From Herbaspirillum sp. Sphag64 (GTDB lineage: Bacteria > Pseudomonadota > Gammaproteobacteria > Burkholderiales > Burkholderiaceae_D): DNA of 64,000 bases. Position numbers and translations under genes: made by a program. Each line of letters starts with the position of its first letter. The stretch's first letter is position 1. Below are positions 7,515 through 17,479 of the stretch, piece after piece. The DNA lies in contig NZ_JACHYE010000014.1 of the NCBI RefSeq assembly GCF_014192645.1, positions 30,516 to 94,515 of the forward strand. The letters run 5' to 3'. The notes below the pieces were generated by a model. That model saw nothing but the letters and a program-made list of their open reading frames with translations, did no database searches and was not told where the DNA came from.

Positions 7515-10139
7515 TCAATAAACATCACGTCGGTAACGGCCCTGACGAATCAGCTCCTGCACACCAGTTGCACCGATGATGTCAGTCAGCACAGCGTCCA
7601 CGCCTGCGGCCATACCTTGCAAACTGCCGCAGACATAGACCACGGCACCCTCGTGCAGCCAGGCCTGTAACTGGTCTGCAGCGTGTCGGAGCTTTTCCTG
7701 CACGTAAATACGCTCTGGCTGATCACGCGAAAATGCCAGATCGACGCGATTGAGCGTGCCATCGTTCTGCCAGGCAGTAATTTCGTTCTGATACAGGAAA
7801 TCGCAGGCGCGCTGGCGCTCGCCAAACAGCAACCAGTTACTTTGATGTCCTTGCGCTGCACGTGCCCGCAAGTGGGCGCGCAATCCGGCCATACCGGAAC
7901 CATTGCCGATAAAAATCGCTGGAGCCGGATTGGCTATCAGTGAAAATTGTGGATTTTCAACGATACGCAGCGCGACTTGATCGCCGATGTCGATACCGGT
8001 TGTCAGCCAGCCTGAGCCTACTCCCAGTTCCACGCCATCAGCCTGGCGAACCTGACGTACCAGGAGATGCAGGCGGCCATCCGAGGCAATCGAGGAAATC
8101 GAATAGCGTCGTGTTCCCAATGGTTTGAGCTGATCCACGATGCCTTGCGGCAGCGTGTCGACTGAAGGCGATACCGGTGGTAGTTCACTGCGTGCCAATG
8201 CCTCCGCCAGCGAGATCTGCTCACCACCGAGATGTACCGGTAACGCGCCATCAAGCCCGGCTTGCAGCAGCCAGTTGCTAACGCGCTCGCGGCGATGGCG
8301 CGGCGCAATCTCGGCCAATGCGCCTGAGTGCCAGTGTGGAGTAATACCGGCGTCTGCTTCCAGTTCCAGATGGTAAAGCGGCTGGCCACAACTGCCGGGG
8401 TTGAGCACACTACGGCTGCGAAGCGTCCACGGCATGAATGAGGTGGACGAATCCAGTTGCTGAGTCACCGGCGTTAATGTCCGTCCGTCACTGAAGACAG
8501 TCAGTGCCTGTTGCCATTGTGCCAGCGCAGCAGGATCCTCACCGTCAAGCTCAATGAGCGGAAACAGAGGAGTTGCACCGAGTTCACGCAGACTGTTATC
8601 CAGTTGATGCCCAAAGCCGCAGAAACATGGATAACCACGGTCGCCCAATGCCAGCACGGCAAATTGCTGATCATGCAGCTGCGCTGGTGGTGACGCCTTG
8701 TTACCCTTGATTGCTGCTGACAGTTTTGCCGCAAGCGGGCGCGCGGGATCAGGTGGTTCTCCCTCGCCAAAGGTACTGATGATATACAGCGCACGTCGGA
8801 AGCTAGCCAGTTCAGTCAACTCCAGCGTTGCCAGTGAACGTACGCGGATTGCCACCCCGGTCTGCTGCAGCATGGCAGCAGTTTGCAGCGCTAGTCGCTC
8901 TGCATGGCCAGACTGGCTGGCATAGGCCAGCAGCACGTCCGATGCTTGATTGTCCGGGTTGTTGACTCGTGACGGCGACAGCTTTGCACGTTGCGCGCGA
9001 ATGGCTTTTTTCTTGCGACGGCGATCCAGATACAGCATCCACCCAGTGATGCCAAACAAGGGCATCAGCAGTGCTGCCAACGTCATAATGATACGTCCAG
9101 GCAGACCGAAATAGCTGCCCATATGCAGAGGATAGATAGCGCCGACGAAACGGCTGCCGCGCGACTTGTCGGCATATAGTTCGACTTGTTTGATCTCGCC
9201 GTTTTGCACCGCGATACTCATACGATTGCGGGCACGTTCATGCGGCGACTGATCGGTCAGATAGTTAAACTGTACTGGTTCACCGGCTTTGTCAGGTATG
9301 CGCAGATTGACCATGGTGGTAGGGCCGGCAGCGGTGACGAAGCTGTTCCACGCTACGTTGAGATCTGGGACGGGTGCAGTCTCAGCAGGGTTGTTGCGCT
9401 TATCGCCGCGCTCACCCGCAGATTGCTTTCGACCATTACCTTCACCCGGGCGCTTGGGCATACTCTCACCGGCCAGCGTATTAACACCGAGCTTGACCCA
9501 GTCAAAGCTCCAGTACGCACCGGTACCAGCGAAAATCACATACATCACCAGTAACCAGGTGCCGACGACCGAGTGCAGATTCCACAAAAAGGAGCGTCCC
9601 GACAAGCCAAAATCGAGCTTGAACCAGGCGCGCCAATTGCCGATACGGCGCGGCCAGCGCAGGTACAACCCCGACAGCGCCAGCAACAAGAGGCAAAGCG
9701 ACAAACTGCCGCTGATGATCTTGCCGGTTTCGACCGGCAGCAGCAGCCAGCGATGGAAGCGTTCTATAAACTGAAAGAAGGCAGCGCCCTGTGGTGCTGC
9801 CAGCAGCGTACCGTTGTAAGGGTCAACGTAACGCATTTCGCCGCGGCGGACGCCAGGCGGCGGCGTAAACATGATGCGCGCCGACGCGCCGGGTGTAGCA
9901 TACACCGTGACCATACTGACGCGGCGTTCCGGTAATGTCGCTTGCAGCTGCGCCAACAGTTGCGGAGGTGTCAGCATGGGGGATTGCTGGACGGTGACAT
10001 GGACGATGCCGGGATTGATCCAGTCAATGATCTCATCACTGAAGGAGAGGATCGCTCCGGACACGCCGATCGCCATCAAGACGGTGCCGGCAGTAATGCC
10101 AATGAACCAGTGCACCTGGAACCAGATTTTTTTGAACAT
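7515..10139 (-). CDS. PepSY-flavodoxin-ferredoxin reductase membrane fusion, probable iron reductase
   Basis: About 874 residues from the ATG at 10139 (MFKKIWFQVHWFIG, the usual beginning of PepSY membrane proteins); a TTG at 10187 would add 16 residues but leaves almost no leader after the Fur box. Residues 1-390 form a PepSY_TM unit with membrane helices and a periplasmic loop. Residues about 395-545 are a flavodoxin domain (LAYASQSGHAERLA, STFGEGEPPD, ALGDRGYPCFCGFG). The rest is an FAD/NAD(P)H reductase part (RRYSISS, GNGSGMAGL, VYVCGSLQGM, C-terminal aromatic Tyr). Electrons would pass from NAD(P)H through FAD and FMN to the membrane, probably to reduce ferric siderophores. The Fur box just upstream supports an iron role. 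The exact acceptor is inferred. Confidence 0.85.
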   Translation of the reverse strand: MFKKIWFQVHWFIGITAGTVLMAIGVSGAILSFSDEIIDWINPGIVHVTVQQSPMLTPPQLLAQLQATLPERRVSMVTVYATPGASARIMFTPPPGVRRGEMRYVDPYNGTLLAAPQGAAFFQFIERFHRWLLLPVETGKIISGSLSLCLLLLALSGLYLRWPRRIGNWRAWFKLDFGLSGRSFLWNLHSVVGTWLLVMYVIFAGTGAYWSFDWVKLGVNTLAGESMPKRPGEGNGRKQSAGERGDKRNNPAETAPVPDLNVAWNSFVTAAGPTTMVNLRIPDKAGEPVQFNYLTDQSPHERARNRMSIAVQNGEIKQVELYADKSRGSRFVGAIYPLHMGSYFGLPGRIIMTLAALLMPLFGITGWMLYLDRRRKKKAIRAQRAKLSPSRVNNPDNQASDVLLAYASQSGHAERLALQTAAMLQQTGVAIRVRSLATLELTELASFRRALYIISTFGEGEPPDPARPLAAKLSAAIKGNKASPPAQLHDQQFAVLALGDRGYPCFCGFGHQLDNSLRELGATPLFPLIELDGEDPAALAQWQQALTVFSDGRTLTPVTQQLDSSTSFMPWTLRSRSVLNPGSCGQPLYHLELEADAGITPHWHSGALAEIAPRHRRERVSNWLLQAGLDGALPVHLGGEQISLAEALARSELPPVSPSVDTLPQGIVDQLKPLGTRRYSISSIASDGRLHLLVRQVRQADGVELGVGSGWLTTGIDIGDQVALRIVENPQFSLIANPAPAIFIGNGSGMAGLRAHLRARAAQGHQSNWLLFGERQRACDFLYQNEITAWQNDGTLNRVDLAFSRDQPERIYVQEKLRHAADQLQAWLHEGAVVYVCGSLQGMAAGVDAVLTDIIGATGVQELIRQGRYRRDVY

Positions 10140-10217
10140 GTTGTGGATCGCCGTGGCGTGGGGCACCTTGCGGCGTGAAGAAGTCAAAGTCGGAAGCGAT
10201 GCATTATAAATTATAAT

Positions 10218-10236
10218 GCTAATGAGAATCGTTATT
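10218..10236 (-). promoter_or_regulatory. Fur box upstream of the PepSY oxidoreductase
   Basis: The 19 bases GCTAATGAGAATCGTTATT agree with the Escherichia coli Fur consensus GATAATGATAATCATTATC at 15 of 19 positions, and the flanks extend the symmetry (ATAAT on one side, ATTAT on the other). TATAAT-like hexamers lie alongside on the minus strand, so Fur bound here would cover the promoter of the gene starting at 10139. Confidence 0.8.
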
Positions 10237-10370
10237 ATTAAGTTTAATTTGTATCTGCTTTGTAGCCTGAAAGATGGTCACGTACAGTGCCCTTGGGGCA
10301 GGCAAGAATGTGCCTCAGGACTTGCCCGAAGCGCACTGAGGCTGGAGCAAACTGCTCCTGCTTTGTTGTC

Positions 10371-11228
10371 TTATTGTCCCTTGATCATTGCAATCAGCGA
10401 TTGGGTCAAGGTGCTGTTGGCGTCTGCCAGCTGGTCGATGATATCGAGATGGTGGCCATTGCCCAGCGCAATCGGGCGCACTGGATAGCCTTCAGTTAGC
10501 AAACGTCGCGCATAGGCCGCCAGTTGACGGTGAAACTCTGTCGACTCGCCTTGGCCGGCACTAAGCAACACTGGTATCTTGGTGTGGGGCAGATGTTGCA
10601 GCGGGCTGAACTGTGCGGCTTGTGCACTATCCAGATGAAGCGCATCGTTGAGATAGCAGAGTCGGATCGGCTCCAGATCGTAGACGCCGCTGAGGCCGCA
10701 TAGACCCTTGATGGCATCCTCCGGCACATTGGTCTCGCGCCAGTCGGTATTCGCCAGTAATGCCGCGAGTTGACCGCCTGCTGAATGACCAGCCACAACG
10801 ATGTTGCCAGCATCAAATTCAAGTCTGGATGCCTCCTGTACCAGCCAGGTAAATGACGCACGCACATCGGCAACGATGGCGGCCATATCCACTTCGGGGG
10901 CTAGCCGATAATTGACTATCGCTGTAGCGATACCGGCCTGGCGCAATGGACCGGCAAGATGGCTGAAGTCACTCTTGTCCAGCGAGCGCCAGTAGCCGCC
11001 ATGAATAAAAACCAGCAGCGCAGCGCCACTTTTCTCCGCCGGAAAATAATCGAGCGTTTGCAGGCGATGGCTGCCGTAACGCAGATTCAGGCGCGCAGGA
11101 TGCTCTGCGCAATACAGCTCGGCGTGGTTGCGCCAGCGTTCAAAGACGTCTTGCACTTTAGGGATGGCGGCGCGTACATTGTATTGACGGTCTAGCTGAT
11201 CGCGATCGTAGTGCAGGTACTGTGTCAT
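10371..11228 (-). CDS. Alpha/beta hydrolase, arylformamidase/esterase-like
   Basis: 285 residues from the ATG at 11228, which is 8 bases after GGAGG; the GTG six bases upstream is too close to that site. The oxyanion-hole motif HGGYWR (76-81) and nucleophile elbow GHSAGG (Ser149) are clear, with a late histidine in GNGHHLD (about 259). The HGGYW form is typical of kynurenine formamidase-like and related carboxylesterases. It lies 34 bases downstream of the LysR gene on the same strand, next to homogentisate genes, so a role on an aromatic amide or ester is plausible but unproven. A dedicated kynurenine pathway is not seen here. Confidence 0.8.
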   Translation of the reverse strand: MTQYLHYDRDQLDRQYNVRAAIPKVQDVFERWRNHAELYCAEHPARLNLRYGSHRLQTLDYFPAEKSGAALLVFIHGGYWRSLDKSDFSHLAGPLRQAGIATAIVNYRLAPEVDMAAIVADVRASFTWLVQEASRLEFDAGNIVVAGHSAGGQLAALLANTDWRETNVPEDAIKGLCGLSGVYDLEPIRLCYLNDALHLDSAQAAQFSPLQHLPHTKIPVLLSAGQGESTEFHRQLAAYARRLLTEGYPVRPIALGNGHHLDIIDQLADANSTLTQSLIAMIKGQ

Positions 11229-11262
11229 CTCCACTGCCTCCGTATGTTTTCGCCAACGTTTC

Positions 11263-12171
11263 TCATTGTTCGGCGAAATGTTCAGAAATGAAGCCGCGTA
11301 ACCACTGATTGCCCTGATCCTGATTGAAGCGCCGGTGCCAGAATATATTGGTCTGTAGCGACGGCAAACGTAATGGCGGGCGGATGTATTCTAGATTGAA
11401 TGGCGCGGCCGCGCTATCGGCCAGCTTTTGCGGCACGGTGACTACCAGATCCGTGGTGCTGACGATATAGGGTACCGCCGTAAAATGCGGGACGCTGAAT
11501 TGAGAACTGGTTCGTATGCCGGCCTTTTCGAGCAACTGATTGATGCGGTCATACGGGCTCTCGCGGGAAGATACGACCAGATGTTGCGCCGCCAGAAAGT
11601 CCTTGCCGGTTACCTTCTTGCCCGACAAGGCATGGCCGCGCCGGAACATGCTCACGTAGTTTTGCCGGAACAGCCGTCGCTGATATAGCGCGCCAGAGAC
11701 ATTGTCAAAGGCCCCGATAGCCAGATCAACCCGGCCAGACTCCATATCTGCCTTGATATCGATATTACCGGCACGTACCGTGCTGATCTGTATGCCGGGT
11801 GCCAGTCGGCGGCATTTCTCAATCAGGCCTGGCATGAAATACACCTCGCCGACATCGGTCATGGCAATCGTGAAATGTCGTTCGCTATTGGCCGCCGTAA
11901 AGGCTTCCTGCCGGTTTAATGCCTGCGACACATGGGCCAGCGCGGCAGCCACCGGCTCGGCCAGTTGCGAGGCCAATGGTGTCGGTTGCATACCCTGTGA
12001 GGTGCGCACAAACAATTCATCATCGAAGGTCCGGCGCAGGCGTGCCAGTGCATTGCTGACCGCAGGCTGTGACAGCTTGAGACGACGTGCCACGGCAGAA
12101 ATCTGGCGCTCCTGGAACACTTCCTGAAATACCACCAGCAAATTCAGATCAATGTCATGTGGTTCAATCAT
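11263..12171 (-). CDS. LysR-family regulator, probable regulator of the homogentisate genes
   Basis: 302 residues with an N-terminal helix-turn-helix (VARRLKLSQPAVSNALARLRR, about residues 25-48) and a NodD/NahR-type effector half. It is divergent from the aromatic-acid MFS carrier at 12370 and co-oriented with the hydrolase. A symmetrical TGAAAT-N11-ATTTCA site stands 23 bases upstream of its start, in the shared 198-base control region, fitting autoregulation plus control of the carrier-hmgA-fah-maiA operon. Homogentisate clusters in Pseudomonas use an IclR-type HmgR, so a LysR here would be a different solution. The effector is unknown. Confidence 0.88.
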   Translation of the reverse strand: MIEPHDIDLNLLVVFQEVFQERQISAVARRLKLSQPAVSNALARLRRTFDDELFVRTSQGMQPTPLASQLAEPVAAALAHVSQALNRQEAFTAANSERHFTIAMTDVGEVYFMPGLIEKCRRLAPGIQISTVRAGNIDIKADMESGRVDLAIGAFDNVSGALYQRRLFRQNYVSMFRRGHALSGKKVTGKDFLAAQHLVVSSRESPYDRINQLLEKAGIRTSSQFSVPHFTAVPYIVSTTDLVVTVPQKLADSAAAPFNLEYIRPPLRLPSLQTNIFWHRRFNQDQGNQWLRGFISEHFAEQ

Positions 12172-12193
12172 GCTGTGCTTCTACCTTTATTCA

Positions 12194-12216
12194 TGAAATC
12201 AATGATATGTATTTCA
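12194..12216. promoter_or_regulatory. LysR operator in the hmg divergent region
   Basis: TGAAAT (12194-12199) and ATTTCA (12211-12216) form a perfect inverted repeat with exactly 11 bases between, matching the LysR T-N11-A rule. A separate 10-base perfect palindrome TGCGATCGCA lies at 12274-12283, nearer the MFS gene, and could be a second site. Confidence 0.6.
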
Positions 12217-12369
12217 GTATTTATATCGTAAAAAATCAAGCATTGCACTACAGTGACGATCAATAAAAAAATCTGCGATCGCATCCTGATCCTTGCTGCG
12301 GTGCCGCATCAATAGGCATAGCCGGCAATCCGGACCTGTGCGCCCCAGACTCAATCAGGAGGAAGACAA

Positions 12370-13686
12370 ATGACATCCGACACCATTAATGTCGATCAGA
12401 TCGTGGAGCAAAGCCGACTTGGCGCCTTTCAAATCGGTTTGCTGTTGCTATGCGGCGCCTGCCTGATTATCGATGGCTTCGATATTCAGGCGATGGGTTA
12501 TGTGGCACCGGCCATCATTGCCGACTGGCATGTCAGCAAGGCCAGTCTTGGTCCGGTGTTTGGAGCAGGCTTATTCGGGATGTTGCTGGGCTCACTGAGC
12601 CTGACACCAGTTGGCGACAAGTTCGGCCGTCGTCCGGTGCTGATCGCCTCGACCTTTTTCTTTGCGCTCTGTATGTTGCTGACCACCCAGGTCACCAGCA
12701 TCGATCAATTACTGGTGCTGCGCTTTATCACCGGCCTTGGTCTGGGCAGCATCATGCCCAACGCGATGGCGCTGGTCGGTGAGTTCAGCCCCTCCGGGGC
12801 GCGGGTGACGCGCATGATGCTGGTGTCGTGTGGTTTTACTGTCGGTGCAGCGGTTGGCGGCTTTGTCAGTGCCGCGCTGATCCCGGCTTTTGGCTGGCAG
12901 TCGGTATTTCTGGTCGGTGGTCTGGTACCTGCAGCGCTGGGTTTGGCCATGCTGCTCTGGTTGCCCGAGTCGATTCAGTTCCTGATCTTGCGCAAGCGTG
13001 GAGCAGCCCAAGTAGCGCGCTGGTTGTCCAAATTGCAGCCAGGTCTGCAGATCAGTAGCGACAGCAATATCGTGGTCAAGGAGCAGCGTAACGATGGTAT
13101 GCCGGTGGCGGAGTTGTTCCGCGCGGGTCGTGCTGGCGTCACCATGCTGCTGTGGCTGATCAGCTTCATGAATCTGATTAATCTGTATTTTCTCTCCAAC
13201 TGGCTGCCAACCCTGATCAAGGATGCAGGCTACTCCACCGGTACTGCCGTATTGATTGGAACATCGCTCCAGGTCGGCGGTATTGTCGGTACCTTGACGT
13301 TGGGCTGGTTCATCAATCGCTTTGGTTTTACCAAAGTGTTGGGTTGCTGCTTCGTGACAGCTTGCGTCTTTATTGCGCTGATCGGCCATGTTGCGACGAT
13401 GCCGGCATTGTTGTTGCTGTGCGTGGTGGTTGCCGGTTTTTGTGTGGTCGGTGGTCAGCCGGCAGTCAATGCGCTGGCGGGTACCTACTATCCCACGACA
13501 CTGCGTTCGACCGGCATTGGCTGGGCGCTCGGCATCGGCCGTATCGGCTCGGTACTGGGGCCGGTGATCGGTGGCCAGCTGATTGCATTGCAATGGGCCA
13601 ATAGCGCACTGTTCATGGCGGCAGCTGTACCGGCTGTGATCTCGGCGCTGACCGTGGTGCGTTTGCATGCCTATCGTCCACGCTGA
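12370..13686 (+). CDS. MFS transporter, aromatic acid:H+ symporter (PcaK/BenK-like)
   Basis: 438 residues with about twelve hydrophobic segments. The first helix carries the AAHS hallmark IIDGFDIQAMGYVAP, and the loop between helices 2 and 3 has the MFS motif GDKFGRRPVL. These carriers bring aromatic carboxylates into the cell by proton symport. It is the first gene of the operon leading into hmgA, after GGAGGAAGAC and 48 bases before the hmgA start, so likely cargo is homogentisate, 4-hydroxyphenylacetate or a related acid feeding homogentisate. The precise substrate cannot be read from sequence. Confidence 0.88.
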   Translation: MTSDTINVDQIVEQSRLGAFQIGLLLLCGACLIIDGFDIQAMGYVAPAIIADWHVSKASLGPVFGAGLFGMLLGSLSLTPVGDKFGRRPVLIASTFFFALCMLLTTQVTSIDQLLVLRFITGLGLGSIMPNAMALVGEFSPSGARVTRMMLVSCGFTVGAAVGGFVSAALIPAFGWQSVFLVGGLVPAALGLAMLLWLPESIQFLILRKRGAAQVARWLSKLQPGLQISSDSNIVVKEQRNDGMPVAELFRAGRAGVTMLLWLISFMNLINLYFLSNWLPTLIKDAGYSTGTAVLIGTSLQVGGIVGTLTLGWFINRFGFTKVLGCCFVTACVFIALIGHVATMPALLLLCVVVAGFCVVGGQPAVNALAGTYYPTTLRSTGIGWALGIGRIGSVLGPVIGGQLIALQWANSALFMAAAVPAVISALTVVRLHAYRPR

Positions 13687-13734
13687 ATCAATTAAACCGC
13701 TTTTCGTCACTCTCTGTTTGTTGAAGGACGCATC

Positions 13735-15096
13735 ATGAATACGCTTGCAGATATCGCTGTTGTGCAACCCGGTAAGACGACAGCTGCCTTGGTTGCCTCG
13801 GTGGCAACTGGTTACCAGTCCGGTTTTGCCAATGAGTTTGCCACCGAGGCCTTGCCTGGTGCTTTGCCCGCCAACCAAAACTCCCCGCAGCGCGCTCCCT
13901 ATGGGCTGTATGCGGAGCAGGTTTCAGGCACCGCCTTTACTGCACCGCGTAGCCACAATCGTCGTAGCTGGCTGTATCGGATTCGTCCCGCCGCCATGCA
14001 TGAGCCATTTATCCGTATCGATAACGGGTTGATTGCCGAGCATTTCAATGAGGTGGAGGCGCCGCCAAACCAGTTACGCTGGGATCCGCAACCATTACCT
14101 GCCACGCCGACCGATTTCGTGGCCGGTCTGGCGACTGTGGCAGGCAATGGCTCGCCAGAGGCGCAAAGCGGATGTGCGATTCATCTGTATGCAGCGAATC
14201 GCTCGATGACAGATTCCTACTTCTATTCGTCGGATGGTGAATTGTTGATCGTACCGCAGGCAGGGCGCTTGCAGTTGTTCACAGAAATGGGCCTGATCGA
14301 CATCGAACCGCAGGAAATTGCTGTGATTCCCCGTGGTGTGCGCTTTCAGGTACGCCTGCCGGATGGCCATGCGCAGGGCTATGTATGTGAGAACTTCGGT
14401 TCACTCTTGCGCTTGCCGGATCTGGGACCATTGGGCTCCAACGGTCTGGCCAACCCGCGTGATTTTCTGACGCCGCATGCCTGGTACGAAGACCGCGAAG
14501 GCGACTTCACCCTGATCACCAAGTTTGGCGGCAAGCTGTGGCAGGCCCAGATTGATCATTCTCCCTTGGACGTCGTCGCCTGGCACGGCAACTATGCGCC
14601 TTACAAATATGACCTGCGCCATTTCAATACGATTGGTTCGATCAGCTACGACCATCCCGATCCATCGATTTTTCTCGTCTTGCAATCACCGAGCGCCGTT
14701 GCTGGTGTCGATACGCTGGACTTCGTGATCTTCCCGCCGCGCTGGCTGGCAGCAGAAAATACTTTCCGTCCACCGTGGTTTCATCGCAATGTAGCTAGCG
14801 AATTCATGGGGCTGATTCATGGTGCATATGACGCCAAGGCCGATGGCTTCCGCCCTGGCGGCGCCAGCCTGCATAATTGCATGATCGGTCATGGTCCGGA
14901 TGGGGCAACCTTCGAGAAGGCCAGCCAGATCGATACCAGCAAACCACACAAGGTCGAGGACACCATGGCCTTCATGTTCGAAACCCGTGATGTCATCAAA
15001 CCGACCCGTTTTGCCTTGTCGTCACCGACACTGCAAAAGAATTACTATCAGTGCTGGATGGACATCAAGAAACATTTCAACCCGGAGCAAGTATGA
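13735..15096 (+). CDS. hmgA: Homogentisate 1,2-dioxygenase
   Basis: 453 residues, within the usual range of the family. It opens the aromatic ring of homogentisate to 4-maleylacetoacetate using Fe(II) and O2. The N-terminal half carries the typical [19 protein letters not shown], and the metal-site region is seen as [16 protein letters not shown] and [15 protein letters not shown], which hold the conserved His/Glu ligands. GAAGGACGC precedes the ATG. Its stop codon overlaps the next start by four bases (ATGA), so it is translationally coupled to fumarylacetoacetase in the tyrosine/phenylalanine degradation operon. Confidence 0.97.
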   Translation: MNTLADIAVVQPGKTTAALVASVATGYQSGFANEFATEALPGALPANQNSPQRAPYGLYAEQVSGTAFTAPRSHNRRSWLYRIRPAAMHEPFIRIDNGLIAEHFNEVEAPPNQLRWDPQPLPATPTDFVAGLATVAGNGSPEAQSGCAIHLYAANRSMTDSYFYSSDGELLIVPQAGRLQLFTEMGLIDIEPQEIAVIPRGVRFQVRLPDGHAQGYVCENFGSLLRLPDLGPLGSNGLANPRDFLTPHAWYEDREGDFTLITKFGGKLWQAQIDHSPLDVVAWHGNYAPYKYDLRHFNTIGSISYDHPDPSIFLVLQSPSAVAGVDTLDFVIFPPRWLAAENTFRPPWFHRNVASEFMGLIHGAYDAKADGFRPGGASLHNCMIGHGPDGATFEKASQIDTSKPHKVEDTMAFMFETRDVIKPTRFALSSPTLQKNYYQCWMDIKKHFNPEQV

Positions 15097-16466
15097 GTAA
15101 CCCCAGCAATCCCGGCGCCGGCATCGTCGCCGTCGGGCTCAACGAGACCCACGCCCCTGAATTACTCAGTTGGGTCACCTCGGCCAATCAGAGCAACCAT
15201 CCGTTCCCGATCCAGAATCTGCCGTATGGTATTTTTCGTCGCGCCGGTAGTGCAGAAGCGTTCCGCGCGGGTGTTGCTATTGGTGACCAGATCCTTGATC
15301 TGGAAGAAGCGTTTGCCAGTGGTGCCTTCGGTGGTTTTGGTGAGCCGACGCATCGTGCCATCAAAGCAGCTACGGCGGGCCCCAGTCTGAATCCGTTGAT
15401 GGCGCTCGATAGCGCCGCCTGGTCAGCCTTGCGTCTGGCGCTGTCGTTGCTGCTGCGGGAAGACTCGGTGCATCAGTCCCAGTTGCAGGATTGTCTGGTC
15501 TCCCAGGCCGAAGCAGAATATGCGCTGCCAGCACAGATTGGCGACTACACTGATTTCTATACCTCGATCCACCACGCCACTGCGGTTGGTAAGCTGTTCC
15601 GTCCCGATAATCCACTGCTGCCGAATTACAAATGGGTACCAATCGGCTACCACGGCCGGGCTTCTTCGATTGCGGTGAGCGGCCAGCAATTTCGCCGTCC
15701 CGTCGCCCAGACCAAAGCTGCTGATGCCGACGTACCGGTATTCGGTCCGTGCAAGCGGCTCGATTATGAACTGGAAGTCGGTGTCTTCATCGGTACCGGC
15801 AATGCGCTTGGTGATGCAGTCGGCATCGCGCAGGCTGAAGCCCATGTCTTCGGGCTGTGCCTGTTGAACGACTGGTCGGCACGTGATGTACAGGCCTGGG
15901 AATATCAACCGTTGGGGCCATTCCTGGCAAAGAATTTTGCCTCCACCATTTCGCCCTGGATCGTGACGCTTGAGGCGCTGGCACCTTACCGTGCCCCCTG
16001 GAGCCGTGATGCCGGCGATCCGCAACCGTTGCCCTATCTCGACTCGCCAAGTCTGCGCGCCAGCGGCGCCTTCGACGTCCAGCTTGAGGTGCTGATACAA
16101 ACGCCAGCCATGCGTGCTGCTGGCCTGGCGCCACATTCACTGTCGCTGTCGAACTTCCGGGATTCCTATTGGACCGTCTCGCAACTGGTCGCGCATCACA
16201 CCGTGGGAGGCTGCAATCTGCGTCCCGGTGACCTGCTTGGGTCCGGGACCCAGTCCGGCCCTGAACCAGAGGCTGCCGGTTCGTTGCTGGAGTTGACGCG
16301 GGGCGGCAAGCAGTCAATCAATTTGCCTGGCGGTGAGACTCGCTTGTTCCTTGAGGATGGCGATACCATCATCATGCGTGGCTGGGCACAGGCTCCGGGA
16401 TTGCCGCGTATCGGCTTTGGTGAAGTCGCAGGAAGCATTTTGCCAGCCCGGAACGTTCAGGCTTAA
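15093..16466 (+). CDS. fahA: Fumarylacetoacetase
   Basis: 457 residues starting at the ATG that overlaps the hmgA stop ([10 protein letters not shown]), with GGAG nine bases before. It cleaves fumarylacetoacetate to fumarate and acetoacetate, the last step of homogentisate breakdown. Typical segments are [41 protein letters not shown] with the metal-binding Glu residues, and [19 protein letters not shown] in the C-terminal catalytic domain. The N-terminal SH3-like domain occupies roughly residues 15-130. It is the third gene of the operon. Confidence 0.97.
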   Translation: MSNPSNPGAGIVAVGLNETHAPELLSWVTSANQSNHPFPIQNLPYGIFRRAGSAEAFRAGVAIGDQILDLEEAFASGAFGGFGEPTHRAIKAATAGPSLNPLMALDSAAWSALRLALSLLLREDSVHQSQLQDCLVSQAEAEYALPAQIGDYTDFYTSIHHATAVGKLFRPDNPLLPNYKWVPIGYHGRASSIAVSGQQFRRPVAQTKAADADVPVFGPCKRLDYELEVGVFIGTGNALGDAVGIAQAEAHVFGLCLLNDWSARDVQAWEYQPLGPFLAKNFASTISPWIVTLEALAPYRAPWSRDAGDPQPLPYLDSPSLRASGAFDVQLEVLIQTPAMRAAGLAPHSLSLSNFRDSYWTVSQLVAHHTVGGCNLRPGDLLGSGTQSGPEPEAAGSLLELTRGGKQSINLPGGETRLFLEDGDTIIMRGWAQAPGLPRIGFGEVAGSILPARNVQA

Positions 16467-16505
16467 ATAAAAGGCTGGAATGCCAAGCTGAAGGAGACCA
16501 AACCC

Positions 16506-17165
16506 ATGACCATGCATCTGTACAGCTATTTCCGGAGTTCCGCGTCGTACCGGGTGCGCATTGCACTCAATCTCAAAGGATTGACCTACGAGACAGTGCC
16601 GGTGCATTTACTCAATCAGGGCGGAGAACAGTTCTTGCCGGAGTTCAGCACGCTGAATCCACAATCGCAGGTGCCGGTACTGGAGGAGGATGGTCATCAC
16701 CTGACTCAGTCATTGGCAATTCTGGAATATCTGGAAGAGCGCTTTCCAACTCCTGCGCTGCTGCCCGCCGACCCATTGCAACGCGCCAGGGTGCGGCAGC
16801 TGGCATTGGAAATCGCCTGTGATATCCATCCGCTGAACAATCTGCGGGTCTTGCGCTATCTCAAAAGGGATCTGGAGATCGCGGAAGCGCAAAAGAATGC
16901 CTGGATAGCGCACTGGATCAAGCTCGGATTCGCCGCGCTGGAGCAGCAACTGGCAGCAGGCACCGCTGATATGCAGCGCGGCCGCTTTTGTGTCGGCGAT
17001 ACGCCGGGATTAGCCGATTGCTGCCTGATTCCGCAAATATTCAATGCGCGTCGCTTTGAAGTAGATATGACACCCTATCCAACTCTGGTGAGTATCGAAC
17101 AAGCCTGTGAAGCGCTGGACGCTTTCCGTCTGGCTGCACCGGGCGCTCAGCCGGATGCCGCCTGA
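16506..17165 (+). CDS. maiA: Maleylacetoacetate isomerase (zeta-class glutathione S-transferase)
   Basis: 219 residues. It isomerises 4-maleylacetoacetate to 4-fumarylacetoacetate with glutathione. The N-terminal thioredoxin-like domain starts with FRSSASYRVRIALNLKG, the zeta-class active-site segment, and has VPVLEEDGHHLTQSLAILEYLE for glutathione binding; the C-terminal all-helical domain includes VGDTPGLADCCLIPQI. AAGGAGACC precedes the ATG. It is the last gene of the hmg operon, followed after 80 bases by a strong intrinsic terminator. Confidence 0.95.
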   Translation: MTMHLYSYFRSSASYRVRIALNLKGLTYETVPVHLLNQGGEQFLPEFSTLNPQSQVPVLEEDGHHLTQSLAILEYLEERFPTPALLPADPLQRARVRQLALEIACDIHPLNNLRVLRYLKRDLEIAEAQKNAWIAHWIKLGFAALEQQLAAGTADMQRGRFCVGDTPGLADCCLIPQIFNARRFEVDMTPYPTLVSIEQACEALDAFRLAAPGAQPDAA

Positions 17166-17244
17166 CAGCGACAAGCCCCGAGGGGGGCGTCGGCGCCGTG
17201 TATCAGTCGCCAACGACCAATCTTCACACCGTAAAAGCATCAAG

Positions 17245-17290
17245 GGCACATCATCCTACCGAAAAGGATGATGTGCCTACTGTCGTTTTT
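17245..17290 (+). terminator. Intrinsic terminator of the hmg operon
   Basis: A 13-base perfect stem (GGCACATCATCCT at 17245-17257 with AGGATGATGTGCC at 17265-17277) around a 7-base loop, followed by a T run at 17285-17290. It lies 80 bases after maiA. The remaining 250 bases up to the next gene hold no open frame I would support, only an inverted repeat at 17480-17511. Confidence 0.85.
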
Positions 17291-17479
17291 TGCAACTCAT
17301 GAAATAATACAAACGTACGCGGCTTCAGTCCTCGGCGCTTTTGCGATAAGCTCCTTTCATTGGTCCTTATGTTGCACTGCATCGTGCACGGCGATCATTG
17401 AGGGCCGATTGCAAAACTGAACATTCTGGCAACATCATCACGCAATATAATCAGGGATGGCGGCCCATGGTCGTCGGTC

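Noticed and set aside
10287..10358. Three short hairpins between the hydrolase gene end and the Fur box
   Set aside because: Stems of 5-7 bases with no T run; too weak to call a terminator or RNA gene.
12709..13878. A 389-residue minus-strand frame opposite the MFS carrier and start of hmgA
   Set aside because: It is antisense to two well-supported genes, is rich in His, Gln, Arg and Asp as expected from the reverse of hydrophobic coding sequence, and has no family features.
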